A DNA stretch of 45,898 nt from an uncultured Clostridium sp. (GTDB taxonomy: Bacteria; Bacillota; Clostridia; TANB77; CAG-508): contig USMB01000008.1 in the NCBI GenBank assembly GCA_900555615.1, forward strand, positions 1 through 45,898, read 5' to 3'. The notes beneath the pieces are model-generated. The model did no database searches, was not told the origin of the DNA, and saw nothing but the letters and a program-made list of their open reading frames with translations. This document shows, in pieces, positions 1 through 8,300 of the stretch (positions are counted from its first letter, which is position 1; each line of letters starts with the position of its first letter). A program made the translations under genes and the position numbers.

Positions 1-815
1 AATCTTGCAATAAAGTCTTGTAATTCTTTAATTTTTTCTTCTTTCTTTTTGTTTTGTTCTTTCATTTGTTTTAATGCTAATTGGCTTGATTCATACCAGA
101 AGTCATAGTTTCCTGGGTATACTTTAATTTTTCCGAAGTCAACATCTGCAATATGTGTACATACTTTATTCAAGAAATATCTATCATGTGATACTACTAT
201 TACTGTATTTTCAAAATTTATTAAGAATTCTTGCAACCAGTTTATACTTTTTAAGTCCAAGTCGTTTGTAGGCTCGTCCAATAGTAATACATCTGGATTT
301 CCAAATAACGCTTGTGCAAGTAATACTTTTACTTTTTCTCTAGCTTCTAGCTCGCTCATCATTTTATAATGATTTTCTGGAATTATTCCTAAATCATTTA
401 AAAGCATGGCTGCATCTGATTCTGCATTCCATCCATCTAATTCTGCAAATCTTTCTTCTAATTTTGCTGCTTTCATTCCGTCTTCTTCTGAAAAATCTGG
501 TTTCATATAGATTGCATCTTTTTCTTTCATGATATCATATAATTCTTTGTTTCCCATTATTACTGTGTCTATTACTGTATAATTTTCAAATGCAAAGTGA
601 TCTTGCTTTAATATTGATAGTCTTTCTCCTTTTTCTAAAGATACTTCTCCTTTGCTTGGTTCTAATTCTCCTGATAGTACTTTTAAAAATGTTGATTTTC
701 CTGCTCCATTTGCTCCTATTATTCCATAACAGTTTCCTTTTCCAAATTTTATATTTACATCTTCAAATAGTACTCTTTTTCCAAATCTTACTGTTACTCC
801 ACTTGCTGTTAACAT
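1..815 (-). CDS. ykpA: ABC-F family ATPase, YkpA/YbiT type (C-terminus outside window)
   Basis: The minus strand encodes the first 271 residues of an ABC-F protein, a soluble duplicated ATPase class that acts on ribosomes rather than as a transporter. Visible are a Walker A motif GANGAGKST near residue 38, a degenerate signature segment MSELEAREKVKVLLAQALF, Walker B LLLDEPTNDLD, and the switch region VIVVSHDRYFLNKVCTHIAD. After that comes the charged helical linker (QMKEQNKKKEEKIKELQDF), where the window ends, so the second ATPase domain is not seen. The MSEL-type signature replacing LSGGQ in the first domain is typical of the YkpA/YbiT branch. I chose the ATG at 813-815 because family members begin MLT, and an AAAGGTAGG-like ribosome site precedes it. 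An in-frame ATG at 858-860 would add 15 residues, but its GGAG sits almost on the start. The gene is transcribed away from the tRNA. The exact role (translation factor rather than resistance) is inferred from subfamily. Confidence 0.93.
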   Translation of the reverse strand, partial: MLTASGVTVRFGKRVLFEDVNIKFGKGNCYGIIGANGAGKSTFLKVLSGELEPSKGEVSLEKGERLSILKQDHFAFENYTVIDTVIMGNKELYDIMKEKDAIYMKPDFSEEDGMKAAKLEERFAELDGWNAESDAAMLLNDLGIIPENHYKMMSELEAREKVKVLLAQALFGNPDVLLLDEPTNDLDLKSINWLQEFLINFENTVIVVSHDRYFLNKVCTHIADVDFGKIKVYPGNYDFWYESSQLALKQMKEQNKKKEEKIKELQDFIAR

Positions 816-880
816 CTTTTTCCCTACCTTTCTATGACTCTCTTCCTCTTGTTGAGCCATTCTCCTATATTTGCTTATAT

Positions 881-909
881 ACTATAACATATTTTAACTT
901 TTTTTTCAA
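881..909 (-). promoter_or_regulatory. Sigma-A type promoter for the ABC-F gene
   Basis: On the minus strand TTGAAA (904-909) and TATAGT (881-886) are separated by 17 bp. This predicts a start near 874 and a leader of about 60 nt to the ATG at 815. It is back to back with the tRNA promoter, so the two units diverge. Confidence 0.6.
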
Positions 910-916
910 GCAATTA

Positions 917-945
917 TTGACATTTGTTACATTTAGTATTATAAT
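917..945 (+). promoter_or_regulatory. Consensus sigma-A promoter for tRNA-Lys
   Basis: TTGACA at 917-922 and TATAAT at 940-945 are both perfect consensus hexamers, 17 bp apart. The expected start is about 8 nt before the mature tRNA 5' end at 960. This fits a strong constitutive stable-RNA promoter. Confidence 0.85.
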
Positions 946-959
946 AAATATCGTTATAT

Positions 960-1035
960 GCACCATTAGCTCAGCTGGTAGAGCAACAGACTCTTAATCT
1001 GGCGGTCCTCGGTTCGATTCCGAGATGGTGCACCA
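960..1035 (+). tRNA. tRNA-Lys (anticodon CTT), CCA encoded
   Basis: A full cloverleaf can be drawn. The acceptor GCACCAT (960-966) pairs perfectly with ATGGTGC (1025-1031), the D-stem is GCTC/GAGC, the anticodon loop is CTCTTAA with anticodon CTT, and the T-arm is CTCGG-TTCGATT-CCGAG. The discriminator A (1032) and a genome-encoded CCA (1033-1035) follow. The outermost anticodon-stem pair is an A-G mismatch, the only imperfection. It is a single-gene unit with its own promoter and terminator, and it would read AAG codons. Confidence 0.96.
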
Positions 1036-1043
1036 AAGAACAG

Positions 1044-1085
1044 TAAAACAATGAGATTTTATTAATTCTCATTGTTTTATTTTTT
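1044..1085 (+). terminator. Intrinsic terminator of tRNA-Lys
   Basis: TAAAACAATGAGA (1044-1056) pairs with TCTCATTGTTTTA (1067-1079) around a 10-nt loop, and is followed on the plus strand by a T-run to 1085. It begins 9 nt after the tRNA CCA. Confidence 0.85.
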
Positions 1086-1095
1086 ACATAGAATC

Positions 1096-1125
1096 AATAA
1101 AAGAACTAGTTAGTAGCTAGTTCTT
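1096..1125 (-). terminator. Hairpin ending the GNAT gene, overlapping its stop codon
   Basis: AAGAACTAG (1101-1109) and CTAGTTCTT (1117-1125) form a 9-bp stem. Read on the minus strand, the stem is followed by TTTTATT. The 5' arm contains the TAG stop (1117-1119) of the GNAT gene. The short T-run makes it a moderate terminator. Confidence 0.55.
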
Positions 1126-1746
1126 AAACTTTATATCATATTTGCTTAAATCTTTTAACATTTGTAGTAAATATTCTCCTTCATTTTTGCTTCTTTCATC
1201 TTTTTCTAAATTTCTTTTTCCAAAACATACAAAGCCATTACTTTCATAGAACTCTTCTAATTTTTGCTTATCTTCACATTCCAAAAAAACAAATCGTCCT
1301 CCTAACAGCTCTTGCACTTCTTTAATCTTGTCGCAAGCTAATTTTAGCAATATATCTCCAGTAATTAATTTATTATATTCATTGTTATAATTCTTGCCCA
1401 ACTGTCCTATTAAAGGCAATGAAATATTATAACTTTTACTTTCTTTATCAAATATTGCAAATTTTAATAATTTTTTTCTTTTAGTTTCACTTAATTTTAC
1501 TTTTTTAATGTTAGTAATTTTATTCGTTATAGCAAAATATCCTACTATTACATCTTTATCTTTATATTGACTCATTACAATATATGTCCTAGAATAATCT
1601 TGCTTTGAAAACTCTATTGCTCTTTCCTTTAAAAAATATTCAACATCTTTATTTAATTCACATTTATAATCACTTAATATTTCTTTTGTTCGTTCTTCTC
1701 CTAGATTATTGTAAATATCTTTTAGATTTATTATTTTATATCCCAT
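1117..1746 (-). CDS. GNAT-family acetyltransferase, probable toxin of a two-gene TA-like unit
   Basis: This 209-aa protein has the length and pattern of GNAT acetyltransferases, which transfer acetyl from acetyl-CoA. A central acetyl-CoA-binding segment reads LPLIGQLGKNYNNEYNKLITGD, followed by a long helix (ILLKLACDKIKEVQELLGG), the strand RFVFLECED, and the typical C-terminal element KLEEFYESNGFVCFGKR. An aromatic-rich strand SRTYIVMSQ with VIVGYFAITNK precedes them. The start at 1746 lies 3 nt after the stop of the upstream small gene and has no clear ribosome site of its own, so translation is probably coupled to that gene. This arrangement (tiny basic protein first, GNAT second, autonomous promoter) recalls GNAT toxins of the TacT/AtaT type that acetylate aminoacyl-tRNA. 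The target is inference, and an ordinary acetyltransferase is possible. Confidence 0.75.
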   Translation of the reverse strand: MGYKIINLKDIYNNLGEERTKEILSDYKCELNKDVEYFLKERAIEFSKQDYSRTYIVMSQYKDKDVIVGYFAITNKITNIKKVKLSETKRKKLLKFAIFDKESKSYNISLPLIGQLGKNYNNEYNKLITGDILLKLACDKIKEVQELLGGRFVFLECEDKQKLEEFYESNGFVCFGKRNLEKDERSKNEGEYLLQMLKDLSKYDIKFKN

Positions 1747-1749
1747 GTT

Positions 1750-1923
1750 TTATTTGCTAAATATTTTCCTTATTCTTTCACTATCTGTTACATCTTCAAC
1801 CATCTTATTTATTTTTACCTTTTTAGATTTTTTATTTTCTGCATTTTCCAAAGCACTTATAAATCTTTCGGCTGATTTTCTATCTTTAATTACTATATTT
1901 TTCAAAAAACTTTTTGTTGCCAT
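1750..1923 (-). CDS. Small basic protein, probable antitoxin partner of the GNAT
   Basis: This is a 57-aa, lysine-rich protein starting MATKSFLKNI. It has a predicted helix KSAERFISALENAENKKSKK and a C-terminal tail DVTDSERIRKIF. The start was set at the ATG at 1921-1923 because AGGAG lies 9 nt upstream; the in-frame ATG at 1930-1932 overlaps that ribosome site and is unlikely. It resembles short proteins with an IKDRKSA / ALENA pattern that I recall ahead of GNAT genes in Firmicutes, but I cannot assign a DNA-binding fold such as ribbon-helix-helix. Its position first in a tightly coupled pair with a dedicated promoter fits an antitoxin, usually made in excess and often autoregulatory. The gene is real by codon pattern and ribosome site; the antitoxin role is inference. 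Confidence 0.7.
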   Translation of the reverse strand: MATKSFLKNIVIKDRKSAERFISALENAENKKSKKVKINKMVEDVTDSERIRKIFSK

Positions 1924-1964
1924 ATATATCATCTCCTATTTTATTATATGCGATATTTACAATT

Positions 1965-1993
1965 ATTATAACATACTATTTACATAATATCAA
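1965..1993 (-). promoter_or_regulatory. Promoter of the small protein / GNAT pair
   Basis: On the minus strand TTGATA (1988-1993) and a perfect TATAAT (1965-1970) are 17 bp apart. The expected start near 1958 leaves about 35 nt to the ATG at 1923. Confidence 0.7.
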
Positions 1994-2015
1994 GTTGTTG
2001 TCTCTATTTATCATA

Positions 2016-2045
2016 TTTATACCACTTTTTTTAACTTTTTGTCAA
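2016..2045 (-). promoter_or_regulatory. Possible second upstream promoter for the same pair
   Basis: TTGACA (2040-2045) and TATAAA (2016-2021) on the minus strand are 18 bp apart. It lies directly upstream of the better-placed promoter and could be an alternative start or chance in AT-rich DNA. Confidence 0.35.
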
Positions 2046-2074
2046 TACATCTTTTTAAGTCTATTAGCTTTGCC

Positions 2075-2113
2075 CAATAAAAATCCCTAGACTCGCACTC
2101 TAGGGATTTTTTT
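2075..2113. terminator. Strong bidirectional-type terminator hairpin
   Basis: AAAATCCCTAGA (2080-2091) pairs perfectly with TCTAGGGATTTT (2099-2110) around a 7-nt loop. The plus strand continues with Ts to 2113; the minus strand reads TTTTTATT after the stem. It can end transcription from the right, or the short RNA proposed next to it. Confidence 0.75.
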
Positions 2114-2153
2114 GTGAATCTACACAAATGAAAAATTATTAAATTATCATTGC
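2075..2153 (-). ncRNA. Candidate short RNA of about 75-80 nt
   Basis: A near-consensus minus-strand promoter (2160-2188) predicts a start near 2153, and the first strong hairpin downstream is the terminator at 2075-2110. No ribosome site or convincing ORF lies between. It may be a small RNA or a prematurely terminated leader of the GNAT unit. No known RNA family is recognised, so this is inference from promoter and terminator alone. Confidence 0.3.
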
Positions 2154-2159
2154 ACATTA

Positions 2160-2188
2160 ATTATAATCTTTTCCACAATCATAGTCAA
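2160..2188 (-). promoter_or_regulatory. Orphan minus-strand promoter
   Basis: TTGACT (2183-2188) and TATAAT (2160-2165) are separated by exactly 17 bp. The same TTGACT -35 box is used ahead of both giant genes. It points at the hairpin 2080-2110 rather than at a gene with its own ribosome site. Confidence 0.5.
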
Positions 2189-2304
2189 TACATTATTTCA
2201 AAAATGGTTGACATATCTTATTTATTTTATTCTAAATTTTTTAAAATTATTCACTGGTCAAAAATTAATTTTTATTCTATTTTATTTTAAATAAACAATT
2301 CGAT

Positions 2305-2342
2305 GATTAAAATACAGAGTAGAGCATTACACTCTACTCTGT
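2305..2342 (-). terminator. Terminator of giant surface gene 1
   Basis: ACAGAGTAGAG (2314-2324) and CTCTACTCTGT (2332-2342) form an 11-bp stem about 40 bp after the stop codon. On the minus strand it is followed by ATTTTAAT, a weak U-tract. Confidence 0.6.
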
Positions 2343-2381
2343 TAACAATATATTGTTATTTTTTTATTCATCTTTTGTACT

Positions 2382-5300
2382 TTATTTTTCTAATATTTGT
2401 TTCTTTATTAAACAATATCCCCTTTTTAGAATTGTTAATGGTTCAAATATTTTATTTATACTATTATTTTCTATTTTTTCTTTTGCATCTAATTTTCTAA
2501 GTTCTTTTGCACTTAAACCTGTTGGTGGTGTAATAATTAATCTTATTCTACCATCATCACATTCATCTTCTTTGTCTGTATTAGGATTATGATTTCCTGG
2601 CGTAGCTTGTTCTCCTGTCTCTTTATCTTTATCTGTTATCTTTTTAAATGAACCTAATATTTCTGCATTATTCTTAAATACAACACCCTTTGTATTTACT
2701 GCCAATAATTTGCTTCCATATAAATTTATTGTTGTTGACTCTCCAGTTTTTCCATCATGAGGTGGTTTTATAGCTCCAATATCCTTACCCTTACATTCTA
2801 CAATTACAAGATCATTATTCTCTTGTAACGTCTTTATTCCGCCTTTTACATCATCATTTATTAGACGTCTTCCGCTATCTGTTTTGTTTCCATCCTCATC
2901 TTCTTGTCCTAATAAATAATCTAAAGATCTTTGTTTCCACTTATCACTATTCTTTTCTTCATCATATTGTAGACCTCCTCTCATGTAGTCTACTACACTG
3001 TTTACTACATTTTGTAATAAATCCTTTTCATTATTACTTGGAGTTCCCCAATAATAATAGTCTTTATATGTTCTATAATCATAATCTATTTCAGAATAGT
3101 TTGTTATTGTTATTGCATATTCAACTTCTACTGTTGCACCTTGGATTAGCTCATTATCTATTTCAGCAAGAACTAATCTATTTTTTCCACTTGTTCCTAA
3201 AGCTTTTACATAGTTTAGATTATCTTTGTATGGATCTCCAAATATTAAGTTCTGACCATTTGCTAATGTTATTGTTAATTTACTTATAGTCTTATCTACA
3301 TCAAGTTTTTGTTTTGGTCTTAATGTAATTCCAAAGTCCATAAATGGTATTACTGAATAGAATGTTGGTTTTCTTTTTACAGATTTTTTTCCGTTTTCTT
3401 CTATTAGTACGAACTCATCTTCATATGTTGATGAAGTATTTTTTTGATTAGTTAGATCTACTGTTACATTGCTATTATTTTCAACTGTTACATCAAATAT
3501 TGCAGTATCTGCAATCATTTTGATTTTTCTCTCATAACTTCCATAATAAATGTCATCAGATTTTGCTCTTAGCCCTAGGTCAGCATCTATTGCAACATTT
3601 GATCTTTCTTGATTCTTTTCAATCTTGTCTGAATGGTCTGCTATCCAATTTTTAATTGGCTCATTTATAGTGTTCTCTCCTGTTGCTTTTTGTAATTCAT
3701 CTACCATTGGTGAATAACGTACAATTGTAGATTTATATTCTCTAGCATCTACTTCTTCTCCATCTATTGTTGAAACTTTTCCATCTTCAAATGTTCCATA
3801 ACCATATCTTAATTTGTAATTTTCACCTGGAATAATACCAACTATTATCCAGTTATATTTATATTTATCTTGGTTATCATATCCTGTTCTTATAGGGTTT
3901 GTGGTTACTTCTTTTGAATATTCTATAGCATTAGATTCTTCACATGTAGCAGTATTACCTGTTATATTTAATGTATATTTTTTTGCTATATTCTCATTTT
4001 TAACATTAGGATTTCCAAGTTCTTTATTAGCATTTTGTAATAATTTTATTTCTGCATCCTTTACTAATTTTTCACCATCATCATATATACCATTTCCTAA
4101 TCTCTGATTTTCAGTTAATAATGTTGGATTAGATGCATCTTCCCACACAATACCTGAAATAGCTCTAGTTGGGTCTGTTTCATCAATACCAAGTATTAAT
4201 GATGGTGCAAAATCTGTATCATCTTCAAATGTACTTTTATCTGTCAATTCTAGATTTTGCTCATAATAATTATTAAGTGTTGAACCATCAGGTCTTTTAA
4301 TTGCATCCAGTTTGGTTGAATCACTTACCTTTGCTCCTACATCTGCATCTAATGGAGCTGAATCTTTATCTATTGCAGCATAAATTTTTCCAGGGTCGTT
4401 TTCTCCATCATTTGCTTTTTCAGCAGTTTTTGCTCCTGCAACCATAGTATACTTACCATAGTAACTTGAAAATGCTGATATTTCTGATACATTCATCAAT
4501 GTTGCTCTTTCGTGAGCAATAGCTTGTAATGCATATTTATTTAATTTGAATTTTATATATATATTTGCTGTTCTTCTTGGGTTTAATATTAAATTCAAAT
4601 CTTTTGTATACACTTCATTGTAGTAATCTGAGTTATATTTTCCACTAACTCCTTTAACTCCTTTTGTTGAACTGTTTACCCAAGTAACTTGGCTGCCAGT
4701 ATCATCTCCAATCCAAGACTGAATTTCATTGGATTCATATCTTTTATCAAAGTAATTTGTAAGTTCTGTAATAGCTGTAGTTAATGTATCTGATTGGTTT
4801 TTAACAACAATTTTATATGTTACATATACTTCCATAAGATTATTTTTTGGATCTTTTAAATGCCAAGCTAAATCTGATTCATATAGTGGTCTTTTATAAG
4901 TATTTAATCCTCTGTTGCTATATTGAGAAGCATTATTTTTGTTTCCAAATTTTACTGCTACTCCAAATCCGTCTGATGTTTCTTCAACATCTCCTTCTTT
5001 TTGATACTCTTTTCTGCCACCATATTGATATGTGTTTTTGTATCCATTTACAATAACATCAACAGAATCTATATCTTCTGAGATAGCATTATCTGCTTGT
5101 TCTCTTCTGAAAATTCCTTGGTTATTATTTGTAATACATTCTAGACCTGTATTTTCATATGCTGATTTCCATCTTTGTGCAATATTATATTCAGATTGCT
5201 TTGTTGTAGATACTACAGCATATTCATGGTTTTTATTTAATGCAGCATCAGTAATATTTAATATTTTCTTACCATTACTATTGTTTTCATATTTATATGC

Positions 5301-8300
5301 CCATTTATCATTATATGTTGCAATATGATTTTCTTTATCAACAGTATATGATAATCCATTATTATACAATGTATTATACCCTGTTGAACTGTTTTGCCAA
5401 ATTTCAGCAAAATCTTTATTTACAGTTTCTCTATCTCTAGTTTTTGTTGAACCTTCTGCTATGCTTCCTTTTGTAGGAACTTCTTCAGCTTTAGAAGATT
5501 CATCATCTCTATTTGTATAATCCCATTTTGTAGCAACTGTTGTAAATTTCAATCCATCATACTCAAATTCAATATAATATTTGCCTAAGTCTTGTATTAC
5601 AAGGTTACCATTTTCATTTTCTGCTTTACTTGTAAAGTTATTTCCATTTACACTAGGTTCTTTACTTCCCCAATAATCTTTATTTTCATAACCATTATCG
5701 AAAGTTCCTGGTTGTTCTACACCGTTAATGTATTTCTTTCCATTAACAATCTTAGTACCAAACTCATAGTAACCATTTTCATCTGTTAAAGCTTTTGCAA
5801 TAATAGAATCATTATTACCATCAGTTTTGTGTAAATATACTCTAATTCCTTTTACTAAAGCATCTGACTCTTCTTTATAAATATTGTCTTTAGTATTGCT
5901 CTTTGCATCAGCAATATCTTCCCAAACATATCCAGATGCACGTATATACATTTGCTCATTTTTGATTTCTACATCATATCCTTTTTTACTAGATGTATCT
6001 TCTGTTTCTGTTGAAGGCATTCTAGTTAATGTAACCCATCCATTTGGTGCATTATTTCCATAATCTACCCTGAAATTCTTATATTTATCATTGTCTGATA
6101 AATATCCGTAATTTTCATTTTTTACTTCTTCAAGATGATATTTAATAATATCTGCACCATTTGTGCTCATCAATAAGTTGTATATTTCAAGTTTTCCATT
6201 TTCTCCTGTTATAAATGTTGTAGCATCATTTACGTTTGAAACATAGTCAATGTCTTTAATGTATACTGTTCCTTTAACTTCCTTCTCCCAGTTTCCATTT
6301 TCACTAGTTTTAATTCTTACATATTTATTATCTATGTTTTTGTATCTATTTTCAGCATGAGAAATATCTTTATCTCTTTGTGCCTTTAATATAAATGATA
6401 CATTTGGAAGTTTTTTATCTGTATTTCTACTATCTACTTTTTCAATGAACAAGTTAGATGTTTGTTTTACGTTTAATACATTTACATCTAATCCGCTTCC
6501 ACCTGTTGTCTTATCTGTTTCTTGTGATTTTTGTCTATTAGGTTTTGTCCATCCACGTGCTTTTACTCCATTTTCTGAGTTTATATCTGTACTATCATTA
6601 TCTGTTACAGTTCCATCTCCATTTTCATTATCTTTTGTTGAGAAATGTACTGTATAGTTATTGTAATTTCCTTTTTCTGCAACCCATCCATAATATGGAT
6701 TTGAAATTTCTTCTAGATGATACCATATTTTATCAGCACCATTTGTACTAATTAATATGTTATGGATTTCTAATCTACCATTATCATCTGTTATAAATTT
6801 TGTTGCATCTTTCATGTCTGTAACATAATCTATATCAACTATTCTTACAGATCCTCTTACTTCTTTTTCCCATTTTCCATTTTCACTTGTTTTTATTCTT
6901 ACATATTTTTCATTGATGTCTTTATATTTGTTTTCTGGGTGAGAAATTTCTTTGTCTTTTTTAGCTTTTAGTACAAATTCTACATTTGCTAACTTTTTAT
7001 TTGTAAGCAAGCTATCTGTTTTATCAATTAGTATATTTGCAGTTTCCTTCAAGTTTCTAACTGAAACATCTACACCTGCTGTACCATTAGCTTCTGTTTG
7101 AGTTGAAGCTTGTCTATTGGCTTTTACCCATCCACGAGCTTTTACTCCGTTTTCTGAATTTATATCTGTACTGTTGTTATTTGTTACAGTTCCATCACCT
7201 TTTCCAAGTCCAGATTCTGAATCATATTTATCATTTGTATCAAATGTTACTGTATAGTTGTTGTAATTTCCATTTGGATTTCCAACTGGCTTTTCGGCTA
7301 CCCATCCATAATGTGGATTTGAAATTTCCTCTAAATGATAATAAATTCTGTCATCACCATTTGTACTCATTAATATATTTTTGATTGCTAATTTACCATT
7401 ATCATCTGTTACAAATTTTGTTGCTTGGTTAAAATCACTAACATAATCAATCTCAACAACTCTTACTGTTCCTTTTGCTTCTGTTACCCAATTTTCATTT
7501 GTGCTTGTTTTTATTCTTACATATTTATCATCTATGTTTTTATATTTGCTATCTGGGTGAGTAACATCTTTATTTCTTTTAGCTTTTAATACAAATGTTA
7601 CATTTGATAATTTGATATTATTTTGGTCTGTATCTGTTTTTTCAACAAATATATTTGTTGTTTGTTTCCAGTTAAGAACTGAAAGGTCAACACCAGAACC
7701 ACCTTTAGCTTTATCAGTTTCTGTTGATGTCTGTCTATTAGATTTTATCCAACCACGATTTAAATTTCGTTTTAAATCAGCTGTAATCTCATTATTTGTT
7801 ACAGTTCCATCTCCACTGCCTAAAGCTGTTTCAGATGTATATTTATCACTTGTTTTAAATGTTACTGTATAGTTGTTGTAATTTCCTTTTGAATTTCCAA
7901 CAGGACTTTCTGCAACATATCCATAATTTGAATTTTCAATTTCTTCTAAATGATAATATATCCTATCTGCACCATTTGTACTCATTAATATATTATGGAT
8001 TTCTAATCGTCCATTATTATCTGTTACAAATTTTGTTGCTTGTTTTATGTCTGAAACATAGTCTATATCAGCAATTCTTATTGAGCCAGATACTTCACTC
8101 ATCCATTCACCATTTTCACTTACTTTGATTCTTACATATACCTTCTTGTTTTCACCGTCAACAGGTAATGAATTTCTATATTTGTTATCTGGTGCTGAAA
8201 GGTCTTTATTTCTCTTAGCACTCAATACGAATGTTACATTTGCTAATTTTATTCCGTTTTGTTCATTATCAACTTTATCTATTAAGATATTTGTTGTTTG

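Larger units (their letters stand above)
1994..2381. other. Non-coding, AT-rich spacer between the GNAT unit and giant surface gene 1
   Basis: No convincing gene was found in this 388-bp stretch. It holds an upstream promoter for the GNAT unit (2016-2045), a strong hairpin (2080-2110), a second minus-strand promoter (2160-2188), a homopolymer-rich segment, and the terminator of giant gene 1 (2305-2342). The longest unexplained part, about 2189-2304, shows only AT-rich sequence. Confidence 0.6.

Noticed and set aside
590..997. Leu/Phe/Ile-rich plus-strand ORFs here and across the window (for example 13669-14031, 15505-16311, 29975-30562)
   Set aside because: They are antisense to large AT-rich coding genes, have no ribosome sites and have low-complexity hydrophobic composition, so they are mirror ORFs.
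2020..2160. A 46-codon minus-strand ORF beginning at an ATG near 2158, possible leader peptide
   Set aside because: It has no ribosome site, runs through the terminator hairpin, and its composition gives no sign of selection.
2208..2236. Plus-strand TTGACA followed by an AT-rich region as a promoter
   Set aside because: The hexamer 17 bp downstream (TCTAAA) is a poor -10 box and no plus-strand gene follows.
2382..2540. Frameshift hiding an anchor helix at the end of giant gene 1
   Set aside because: Both other minus-strand frames meet stop codons immediately after the TPPTG codons and show no hydrophobic span.
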